From contig JAODTK010003987.1 of the NCBI GenBank assembly GCA_026419785.1, positions 1 to 64,000 on the forward strand: a stretch of 64,000 nucleotides of DNA. The letters are read 5' to 3'. Made by a program: the position numbers and the translations under genes. The notes under the pieces are model-generated. The model worked only from the letters and a program-made list of their open reading frames with translations, did not search any database and had not been told where the DNA came from. This document shows positions 38,701 through 50,700 of this stretch, one piece after another (within the stretch, counting starts at the first letter, position 1; each line of letters begins with the position of its first letter). Origin of the DNA: Sclerodactyla briareus (Eukaryota > Echinodermata > Holothuroidea > Dendrochirotida > Sclerodactylidae).

Positions 38701-41700
38701 TCATACTTGCACAGCCCTGCAAATATCCTTTGTTTCCTATTGAATTTTACAAAGAAATTTCACTTTGGAAGAATGAATAATCTGTGGGAGGGGATTGTTG
38801 AAGTGGGTTGGTAGGTGATGATGGCTATTTCCGTAAGAGAAAACAGGAGAAATCCTGCAGGATGCTGAATTATTTAACACAGAAAACATAAAGCACCTAA
38901 GCTGCCTATCCATGTTTTCAACGGTTACATGTTATCGTAGAATATGGACTCCACGATATAACAGTTGTAGCCAAGAATGCAGTTGTCTTCTAACAATACT
39001 AGTGGATCAGCTCGCCAGTTCTGTGTATCATGATACAATACTGCAAACCAGAGAATTTCCCTACTAACCCGGCCATCTCTCTTCCAGATATCGATGAGTG
39101 CGAAGTGAATACAGAGCTTTGCCAGCATGGTGCGAGAACACCGTAGGCAGTTACCGCTGCGGCTGCGAGCCTGGCTTCGAGTTTGACGAGAACTACGAAT
39201 GCAATGGTGAGTCGCATTCCATACAGTCTGTTTCATCCGAGATTCGTGTGTCCATCAGGTCTGAGCTGTGGCTGCAGTCTCTGCTGCAACTGCAGCCTAG
39301 CTGTTCGTCAAGGCAAACTCTGAGTAATACATGCAAGCCTATATTAGCACCTATCAACATCATGGACATATCTATTGCCTATGCTGTCATGGAGAAGTTC
39401 GTACTCTTGGTAACTCGTAGGTGCCATTGCAGCCTTGCTTCAGCCAGGCTTGTTAGATCAGATCTCAGGTAGACCCCCTAGGCTTAGCTGCAGCAACTGC
39501 ATGTTCGCTTCAGCCAGTCGCTTATCAGAGCCCAACTGTTCACAAATATCAGCCGCTGCTATGCATGTGTTCTGCCATATTCTGCGACCCCCATCTATCC
39601 ATTATTGCCAATACTGGATTCTGTTTGAGTTAATCACGATGACATGGCCTCTTTTCATTATGCAAAAAAAGTCATTATGCAATGAAAGTCAGTATTTTCG
39701 CAAGAACAGGCAGGCCGGTCGGATTAACTCAACAATCAAATAGTGACTTGTTTCGCTCAATCATGTTGCATGGATGTCTTTTGAACCAAGTAATGCATGC
39801 CGAATGCGCAGATCCGTAGAAAATCATGTTCACACGGTCATACCGGACACAGAACTGTACGAAATGTGAACAATCAAAATAGGTATGACTGGTTCATTCA
39901 GTCTAGGCATTTGCCAATTACCCGAGCTTTGATTGTTTACAATTCGATTGCAAATGGTGTCTGATGAAGCTTTGCACACGCAGTATGTAGCATGCATCCA
40001 CTGTGACTGAACTTCACTGCATAAAATGGTATCAGCTCAAAATTCAACTAAATAACACGTTTGGCTTTGCCTTGTATGTTATTCAATGATTTTTTGTGTT
40101 GCAACTGTTTATTCCCACATAAAAGTATCGCAATGGCACTTTATCCTTTAGTTAGAACTCAACGTGAACTGTCCTGAACACTCTAACCTGAGCTGCAGCA
40201 ACTGCAGGTCTGCTGCAGTCAGGTTGTCATTTCAGTGTAACAATAGATGCAGGTCTGCATCAATGAACATACATGACAATTACTGCAAGACATGTGCATT
40301 GCCATAATAAATTCCCACTGGTTTGTCTCAGACCCCCTAACTTTGGCTGCAGCAACTGCAGGTTCGCTGCAATCAGGCTGTTGTTTCAGTGTAACAATAG
40401 ATGCAGGTCTGCATCAGTGACCATCACCATACATATCAACCACTACAAGACGTGTATTGACATAATAAATTCCCACTGGATTGTCTTCAACCCCCTAAGC
40501 TTAGCTGCAGCAACTGCAGGTTCGCTGCAATCAGGCTGTTGTTTCAGTGTAACAATAGATGCAGGTCTGCATCAGTGAACATACATAACAACCACTACAA
40601 GACGTGTATTGACATAATAAATTCCCACTGGATTGTCTTCAACCCCCTAAGCTTAGCTGCAGCAACTGCAGGTTCGCTGCAATCAGGCTGTTGTTTCAGT
40701 GTAACAATAGATGCAGGTCTGCATCAATGAACATACATGACAATTACTGCAAGACATGTGCATTGCCATAATAAATTCCCACTGGATTGTCTTCAACCCC
40801 CTAAGCTTAGCTGCAGCAACTGCAGGTTCGCTGCAATCAGGCTGTTGTTTCAGTGTAACAATAGATCTGGTGTCATACATCACTAAACCTATGTAACAGC
40901 CAATGAAATGTATGCTCATTGTCTTATTGGGATGCAAGCTGAATTGTCTCATGTACAATGATTCACAGATTATTTTCACAGCATAACAATAGCCAGCAGC
41001 ATCTATTGTTACAGCGTGACAATAGATGCTGGTGTGACAGAAGACAGGATAATTAAACACATGCTCAATGATGGTCAATTTGTAGTAGAATTATTTCCTG
41101 CCTTTTTGTTCGTTATGTACCAAAACTGTGAAGTCCACATCTACTGCTCCTCTTTCCTTTCTTTCCTCTAGATACCAATGAATGTGAAGTCTCTGACTGC
41201 GACCATGAGTGTGTGAATGTTCCAGGGTCCTACTACTGTACCTGTGATGTTGGCTACTACCTGGACGAGGACAGGAAGACGTGCTTAGGCCCGGCAGGTA
41301 CGTATATTCAAATCCAGTCGCTGTCAGGAATCCATAATGGTACATTGCTGGAGGACACGGTTGTCCAGTAACATACTCAAGGGACAACTATATCTACATC
41401 AGGCTCAAACCCCATTTCATTGAATGTTCCTATGTGGATTTACTGGCCTCCAAAGTTTGGTCCAATATGCAGAAAATTAGTGTGAGTCCGTATCGTGCGC
41501 TAATGCATACTTGGTATGTGGGTTGAATTAATGTAGAGTGGAAGATTCCAATCCCTTTGAGGTCAGGTCAAAGGTCATTTGAAGTAAAAATAACTGACCA
41601 ATGCAAAGATGTAGAAGGCTCATACTTGGCGTGTATGTTAGCCTTAGGGAGTAGGTAGGCTCTAACGTTTTGGGGTCATGTCAAAGGTAATCTGAGATCA

Positions 41701-44700
41701 ACAGAAGTCATTCTGAACTCCTCGTAAACAATCACTGTACCACACAAAGATGTAGAATGCTCATAATGAGTATGCAGGTTGGCAAATGAACTGATGAACC
41801 CTATTGTTTTGGGGCCAGGTCGAAGGTCAACAGAGGTCAGTCTGCAGCCTACAATATTGTTGTGCAGGGAGAGTCACAGTCAAATCGACGGGCCTCTATA
41901 TCATGGTTTGCACAGTTATGAAGACGTACCTCAATGAGTGCTTTGCTCGCTCAGAGGAGGTCAGCCAGGCGGTTGAAAGCAACGCCTGGTTGCCGGTTGG
42001 TGTCCTTAGATATGTGTTTCCACGAGTGAGTAGGAGAAAAGGATCCTGTATCGCAAACCGTTAAAAAGAGATGTCAATGATGTCAGTTAAATCGAAGGAA
42101 GACCTCATAGTGAATGCGATTGACCAGTTTCCTCTCTCCCGCCTTCACAGCCTGTATCCACGAGGGCGTCCTCCACCTAACGGGTACCACCTGGCAGACG
42201 GAGAATGGGTGCACCGAGTGCCAGTGCGAGGAGGGCCTCACACTCTGCCATGACACACCCTGCTCCACATGTGAGAAAATATTCACCATATGGACTTCAT
42301 CGTCACTTGTTCATGTGGAAGGTTTCTTTCTGGTACCAAACAGCAAAAACGAATTGAAAGAATCATAACATAACATACTCATTTTGATCCAGCACCATTA
42401 GTATGTCTGAATAATTCAGCTTCCAGGCTGATTTTAATCCTGTCCAGGTACCAAAATGATTACCATTATTATATACTATATATGCACCATCACAATGTAT
42501 ATCTATTCCGAATGCAAATTATTTACTTTCCTGTAATAGCAGAGCTATAGCTAGATCTGCATGAGTGAAGAAGGCCTGAGAATATATGTTACAAGACATT
42601 TATTGAATTGGTTAGTTGTAAGTAACAACTCACAATTCATTGACAATTTTTTTCTTCTCAAAACAGAAATACATATTGTCAAATACTGTGTTAGCTCCAT
42701 AGCAGCCATCATTGTGTCACTTTTGTGGCCCTTCATTCATTGCCAAAAATTTATTCAGGACCAATTTGAGTAACACAACCAACCAGTGAGTGTGAAACTG
42801 CAAATTTGGGGTCTAGAGTTTTGACATACTCATCGTTTATTCTTGAATAAATTTTATGACAATTAACTTTGCACTGATTGATCTCAATGTCTTCAAGATA
42901 CATCTGGCAAGTAATACATTGCAGTTACTTTTGTTTTCCTCATGTTTCTAAGGTCATTCAATCTACTGCCAATCCCATCTCTGTAAAAAAATTCCATCTG
43001 ATCTCTGTGGATTTCTGGTCTGATTCTTATGAATTGGGTTAATCTCATCTAAATTGTCAATTTCATTTGTACTCTTGTGAATGTTCACACGCTCATCTTT
43101 CCTTTGCAGACAAAGACTGCCTTCACTTCCTTGTGATGTACCAGCACGGCTCCAACTGGACGGTTGTCCATGACCCGTGTATGCACTGTTCCTGTGACGA
43201 TGGCGAGTCTCCTGTACCTCCGAGGTCTGTGAGCCACCGTGCACCCACCCAGCTCCCAGACAGGGAGAATGCTGTCGGGAGTGTAACAGTGAGTATTGAG
43301 GGTGGGCATAGGGTGGGTTAGAACTGTCAAGCTACCAGAATGCGTTCCAGGACCTCTGTCTTGTGACGATGGCAAGGTCTCTTGTGCACCAACCCAGCTC
43401 CCAGACAGAGGAACTGCTGTTGGGAATGTAACAGTGGGTATTGATGGTGGGGTAAGGTGGGGTTAGGACTGTCAAGCTGCTAGACTGTGTTCCACCACCC
43501 CTGTAGGTGCTAGCAGTTCCCTTATGTCCACGCCAGACAGGGGGAATGCTGTCACAAGTGTAAGAGTAAGTATTGGAGGTGGGGACTGGGTGGGGTTAGA
43601 GTTACTGGACTCTTGATCCATGACTCCTCCATGCACTGTATGCTTCTGTGATGATGATGAGGTCAAATGTGGGTCTGCAACCAACATACCAGCTCCCACC
43701 CAGCACCCAAGTAATTAGAATATTGTCAAAAGTGAAACAGTATGTGTTGGTGGTGGGGGAGAGGTGGGTTTAGACAGGAATGTGACCAGAAAGTTTAGAA
43801 AGAACAAAAAAAGCAGGAATGATATTGAACACTCCTGGTATTCAACTTTATGAAAGGACTGGTTAGGCGTGATGGTGACATTTTGTCACTGTTTCAAATT
43901 TTACCCTCTTAATCTTGTCTTCTCCAGATTGCTTGTATGAAGGAATCTTCATTGCCAACAACAGGATGTTCAAGCCACAGGCTGACCACTGCTCCGTGTG
44001 CGAATGCACAGTAAGTAGCCGTGTTGAGCAATAACACTAGGCCTATGCCCAACTGTGTTGTGTGTCAAGGTTTATTTATATTACTACTAATACTATTATA
44101 TTAATGGAAGAGGTTGCAGTTCGAAGACTATTAGTGAACACAAACCAGAAGTGGGTTCTGTACATACCGAAGCAATCGACATGTTGTTTACTACTTATGC
44201 CATGATCAGGTTTCCTGCCGTTATGTGGAATAATTTCTCAGGACCACATCAGCATTGCCTTACAGTATGAATAGCCCATTTGTGCAGACAGGCTGAAAAA
44301 CAACTTGATCAGTTCTACCTCTTGCATGAGCTAGTATTTTATAACTGGAGAGGTTGTGAGCCAGTGTTTCATTGTTAAGAAATTGAGAAACAGCAAGCCT
44401 AATCATTAGGGAAGCTCAATAGTAAAAGTGAAGAAACAATGTAATCCAAGTCAATTATACAACTCGAACGCATCCGACAGGAACATAATCGAGTCTAAAA
44501 TGAAACATTACGGGGTGAAGAAAAAGCTAATCAATGTGGACGCCCACTGAAGAATGGTGTCGAGGAATTTTTATATTTTCAAATCATGTGAGGGTATTAT
44601 TTCACTTCTTTATAACTCTGCCATAGGGAAGAGGCTGCTGTTGGGTTCACAGCATAATTTTCAAACTGGCAGCCAACGTGGGCTGGTCCGAAATAGGAGA

Positions 44701-47700
44701 GGGAATTATTTTGCAATTTTCCAGTATTTGCTCATACTCGTTCTATTTAGTGTGACATCTCTTTACAATATACGTTGGTCCACGAGATAGCCGCACAGGG
44801 GCTATGATATATCTGCAGTGGTCTCTGCAAAGATTGTGCTCAGGTTCCTCAAATGTTCCCAATTAGGACCTGGGTAGTGTGGGCATTGGCGATGAGTGTC
44901 CTTGCCAAATAAGGAAAACCCAGGAAATCTCATTGGTAGCATGCTGACTCATTCAATGTGCTTCAAAATTAGTTGGGGGTCCCACAATCAGACTGAGCTT
45001 CCTAGAATGAAAAAAAAAACTAAACATTCTGATCATTTGGGGCAAATAAAATGACCATTGTTTCGATTTTTCAGGATGGCGACATCCTATGCTCTGAAGT
45101 TACCTGCCCTGAACTGACCTGCGACAGGGCCCGACCCAGGGACTGTGCTGTATGACCTGTGAAGGTAAGGTTAACAGTTGGCTATACCAGGAGGAACATG
45201 ACACAAAGACTCAACCACTAGGAGGGTCCCCTATTCATGTGTCCTTGCCATACGAAAAATTGCTCATTACTGTTTTGGACTCTCCCAACTTGCTCTAGCA
45301 CCCCCCCCCCCTTTCTCCCCCCTCTCGTCCAGGCTGTTGCTGGAGCCCTGTAAGCCCAAGCTGTAGTCTCCATCATTATAAAAATACACTGACTTACACT
45401 TAGGGGGAAAAAATGTATTTTTTATTACACGCATTTGTCGTTGAAACTAGAACATTATTATAACGCAGATTTGTTTTAAACGTTCATCTGCCTTCATCGC
45501 TATCTATACAAAAACACTCTCAGGGAGTATTCGTTTGTATTCTCTCCTTGCTGAGTGGAGGTCTTTGCAGGGAGCCCGGCTATGGAAAATTTGCTCCGAA
45601 ATATACCAAAGATAAGTGACACTGCAATTATAACTTTGAAAGTGTTCACATGATGCCGAATGAATCATTTGGTTGGTTTATGCTCTCATAAGTCCTGGGG
45701 AAAAAAATTATGCAGGGGAGTCATAAAATTTACCCCCTGAGCATATGAAATTTTTGTATTTTTTTTTTTTTTTTGGCAGACAACTGCATCTTTGACGTCA
45801 TCGAGTACAACGACGGGGAGATCTTCACCACTCCTGGGACTCGTCGCAAGCTAATGCACCTGCATGGTACGGACAATTCTGTCACAATCTAACCTTGCCT
45901 TATTGAAGCTAAAGCCTGCCTCACACTGGTCGCGGAATTTGCTGACCGTGAGGCCTTTGGACAGCTTACTTACATACACTCACGTTCCACTGCATTATAC
46001 CGTAAGGTGTGAGCGATGACCGCAACACCATAGCCACTGCACGCGGCCAACTCGCACAAGCTTTGTGGCAATTTTTGAACGCGTTGGAAAAAATTCAAAG
46101 TTCCGCAAGGCCCACATAGTTCTGTGATGACAATAAGATCGAAAGCATGGGCAGAATGGAAGTAGTATCCTTTTTGCTATCAGTGGTCCAACTTCCTTCA
46201 ATAATTTTCGGAGAACATTCGAACAGACCCTTTGAAGTGGGAGATTTCCTGTGTGTCTTCTACTGTGGATTCCTTCAGTGCACGTCCGAAACAATACGGC
46301 CACTGTCTGGGAAATCGACCACAGTGAATTTGCAAGGAGTCGCAAGGAGCTTACGGTCGCCGCTCGTGGTCGCCGCATGCGGCGACTGTGAGCGTTGCAG
46401 AGTTGAACTCTGTATAGTGTGAGGTAGGCATGATAACCATGTGAATATGAATCGACTCCAACTGAATTTCAATTCAAGATTTGCGCCCGGGAGCTTGTGG
46501 ACACAATATCTTATGATCAGTAGATGCATAGGTCGTGTAGTTTGGTGTATATGACAACCTGGAGGTGTACATGATCTGGATCTTTTGGGCATGCTGTATG
46601 TTGATCAAGTAATTCATACAATTTCCTATGTTTGTCTGATTCACATGAAAGTTTGTAGGTTTGGTCTATCTTTGGTTTTGATCATTTTAGGGTATATGAA
46701 AGCCAGGGTCACTGGCAAGGTCATCAGATATGTCTAACTTGCATAATTTATGCAATTTTTTTAGAGATGATCTAATTAACAAATGCTCGGTTCGATCCCG
46801 CAAACAGACGATACAACTTGTGCTAATTGCTTAGGAGCCGTTGCATTTCAATGCCTTTCTTTCTCTCTTTAATTCCAGGAGGGAGCTCAGTAGAGTGCCA
46901 GCGTATGAAGTGCGAGCCCCTCAACTGCACCCGTCAGCAGCAGATACACCACCCAGGGGAGTGCTGCCCGGAGTGCCTGGAGGATGGCTGCTACGACCGC
47001 TGGGCGGGCTACACCAGCTAGGCTCTGAGTGGACAGACCTCTACGACGTGTGCCAGACCTGCGTCTGTTCGGTGAGTGAGATGAAGTGGTGGGGGTGGGG
47101 GATGCAATGAGAGGTATGGGACCTGAGGATGTGGTAGCATATGCCTCTGTGCAAGTGGTGGTCGTTAGTAGTAAACCATGTGACCCCTCTATGGTGTGTC
47201 TCGCATGCATTTCGTACGTAAAGTCGATGGTGTTCTAGCAATGCTGGAAGCGACCCAGAGGAACATGCTATTGCCGTGGTCCATCGACGTTCACAGGGTC
47301 AAGGTCTCTAGATGCGCCACCAGTCGCTTTCTGAACCTGTGAAAGTATCCGAGTCAAATCGAACAAAGTTCATCATTTTGCATTCTTCTAACGGCTCTGC
47401 TGTTAAACATTTCACCTACAGGACGAGGGAGTTCAGCAGTGTATCCGAGAAGAGTGCAATCTGGAGTGCCCATCGCCGTTCCCCAACCAACTTCCACCTG
47501 TACCTGTGTACATCGAGGCTTGAGGTGGGCCCTGACTGTAGAGGTATGTGTCACTCAGTCGCTTTTTTTTTACACACACCCGTGATTGGATGAGACAGTG
47601 TATCGTGTTCATGGCAGTCAATGGGCTCGTGTCCCCAGGAATATTCACAACTGATATCTGAGTTTGATTTGATTTGATTTGATTTGAATTCTACAGGCCC

Positions 47701-50700
47701 AGGAGGCCATGTAAGGCTCGACAAGGAATCCTGGCTGTATTAATCATGGATGAGCAACGGGGATAACTCGCCTTCACTTCCCGACTAGTGCTCAGGTGAT
47801 ATCAAGGCAGCAGTGTAAACCATTCCTAACCTGCTCTGAAGGACGATCAGTGAAACCCAGGATCCTACCACTTTAATCGGAACCTGGAATAGCGGAAGAT
47901 TCAATCTCAACATGACTGCTCAAAGCCGACCAACAAATCATCCCCGTAACCCCGTAACCCAGAAAGCTCCCTACATTACAGCGGAACCATAGAGTGAAGA
48001 CTAAGACTTTGCCTGTCGCGACTGCAAGTACAGCCACCTAGGATAAAACGTCATGTGACTGCTGCATTTCAAATCTGGAAACATCTGCTTTTTCAAAGCG
48101 TCACGATACCATTCTTCCACCCCAAGTTTGACAGTTGTACATAACAAGCACAATGCAATACTATTTCCTGGCAATACCTATAACTGTGTCTTGTGCAGTT
48201 TTGTACAATGCTCACTGAGTCATGATGAATTGATTTCAGGGAGGGGGTGGGGGAAATATAACCAATTTTTAGCAGATATTTTCCTATTCCTAGGCGAGGT
48301 AACATTTATGAAACTTTCATTGATTACTTAATGTGAATACTCCCCTCCGATGGGCTGAATTCCGGTCAGCTGCCGGGCATTCCCCGGTTGGTAATGCACC
48401 GTGTTAATGCACGGTGCCAGCGTTAATGCGCATGGTAGATCAGCATTGGCGATTAACTGGTGTAAGAATTGATTGTTGTGAATGACACACGCATATGTTT
48501 ACAACGTAAGAATGGAATGTGCTACTCACGTATTAGCTATGGAGAAGGGATCCACTGTGCATTATATGTCAAGAAGTGGGGGCGCGATCCCGAGAGCCAC
48601 GAGGTAGCATTTGAGTTTTTTGAATTAGAACATTGCATGTATCATTTCACACAAGTAAACGTGAGATAACCCACACTGGAATGTGTTTCTGCGCCAAAAT
48701 GTAATGTGCGTTGCTCACAGAGGACGCCTATGGGTTGAGACACTCATTTTTTTTCATGCGTATTCGTGGACTCTCAGCCACACGCTTTGTGGGCGCTTAT
48801 ACCATATGGAATTTAGAGACGCGTGTACCGTTGTTGTAATTTATAACGCGCATGTATGAAACTCTTGCAATGTTATCGGGGGTCCCTCTTTTAATCGTAA
48901 AGTGGATAAAACGATGGCCTTTTGTTGCAATATTTGAACTAAATTTTGCGTTGTGTGAATGATTGGGGTTAATCAACGGTCGATTTTGTTTTATGCACAT
49001 GATAATGCACTCCACGGAGGTTGATTCTAACGCTGGATTCACTCGGGCTGCGTCCGCCTCGTGAATATCCATGGATAAAATACGCAAAATGATTTGACAC
49101 GGTTTAGCCATCACAAAACATCATGCGATGTACAAGTCGCCCACAGCGTGTGGGAGCTTGTACATATTATCAAACATCCTTGAAAAACGTTTTGCTGCAA
49201 TTTAAGGAAATATATCACACTTTTTCTCAGATGATCAATTCATACAAACATAATGATATCTAAAAAGTGCTGCTCCATGAAGATAGTAGCGCTATAAAGC
49301 TCACAAGCAACAACAGGTTAAGCGAATAAAAACGTCTTCCTAAACGTGTTCAAGTTTGCAGCTATCTGATTGCAGATGGGATTGAATTCCATAGTTTGGG
49401 AATTGCCAACCAGAAGGAACAATGATCAAACAATAAGTAAAGTAATTTGGTATTTATGAATGAGATAATAAACAGATACTCAGGCCATTTGTTTTTTGTA
49501 TGGAAACTGGTTTCACATCATAATAGTCGGGTAAAACCCTTGGCTGCGCCTCCGCTTTCTACCTCCTATTATCTGTGAAGCACTTCGACATGTGGAAAAA
49601 GCGCTATCTATGCACTGAATATTATTATGACGTCATCCCGTCTCATTTTTGCAACCATGCCTTAGTATCCGTTCATTATCCTCTAAGCGAAAAATAATGG
49701 AGCATGATTGTGAATAACCAGTGACATATCTTGTAGGGATGCTTCTACAACGGTGTCGGATATCGTGACAGGGCCACCTTCAAGTCTGCGTACAACGAAT
49801 GTGAGGACTGTAGCTGCATAAACTCCTTCATTGTGTGTGAGCCAATCAGCTGTGATACTGAGTGCACCACCCGTACCATCCAGAAGATGAGTGTTGCCCT
49901 GTCTGTGGAGATATGTGTAATATCATGGTTATTCATTGTAGCTGCCTCCACTTAATATAACCAGTCAGGGTTACACTCCCATATCCACTTGAGAGATGAG
50001 TGTTGCCCTGTCTGTGGAGGTAGATGTGATAATTATTAACTGCAGGTAGGCTTTGTCAACTCATTTCCATCGAAGTTTCAGATTTACACACCCATATCCA
50101 CCCGGACGATGAGTGTTGCCCTGTCTGTGGAGATATGTGTAATATCATGGTTATTCATTGTAGCTGCCTCCACTTAATATAACCAGTCAGGGTTACACTC
50201 CCATATCCACTTGAGAGATGAGTGTTGCCCTGTCTGTGGAGATATGTGTAATATCATGGTTATTCATTGTAGCTGCCTCCACTCGTTATCACCAGTCAGG
50301 GTTACACTCCCATACCATTTGAGAGATGAGTGTTGCCCTGTCTGTGGAGATATGTGTAATATCATGGTTATTTATTGTCAGCCCCCCTGCCTCCACTCTC
50401 ATTGATCAAACACGAGTCAGAGTTACACTCCCATATCCACTTGAGAGATGAGTGTCGACCTGTCTGTGAATGTTAATGTGATAGTTGTTCACTGTTAGGA
50501 TAGGCTCTGTCAACTTATTCCCTTCAGAGTTAGTATATACAACACTCATATCCACTGAGAACATGATTGTGGCCCTGTCCCTGAAGATGCATGTATTATC
50601 ATGGTTATTCACTTCAGCACTCATCACCAATGTTCGTACACACCCATAACACTCAAGAGATGAGTATTGCCCTGTCTGTGGGGGTATGTGTGATATCCCC

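Larger units (their letters stand above)
45867..46878. other. Intron with a TIR element and repeat D2
   Basis: A 0.5-kb inverted-repeat element lies at 45914-46429 and a copy of repeat D2 at 46490-46770. Confidence 0.6.
47544..49736. other. Long intron with repeat B, a microsatellite, a hairpin and a SINE tail
   Basis: A tttga microsatellite (47664-47692) leads into repeat B (47695-48065). A short inverted repeat occurs at 48393-48418, a longer hairpin at 49129-49164, and a SINE 3' tail at 49550-49632. The part 48430-49120 has a distinct, CpG-containing composition but no exon. Confidence 0.5.

Noticed and set aside
43085..43375. Minus-strand open frame over VWC 2
   Set aside because: Antisense of a clear VWC exon with matching splice sites on +.
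45995..46378. 127-codon minus-strand open frame
   Set aside because: It lies inside the TIR element, has no transposase motif, and its lack of stops is explained by local GC content.
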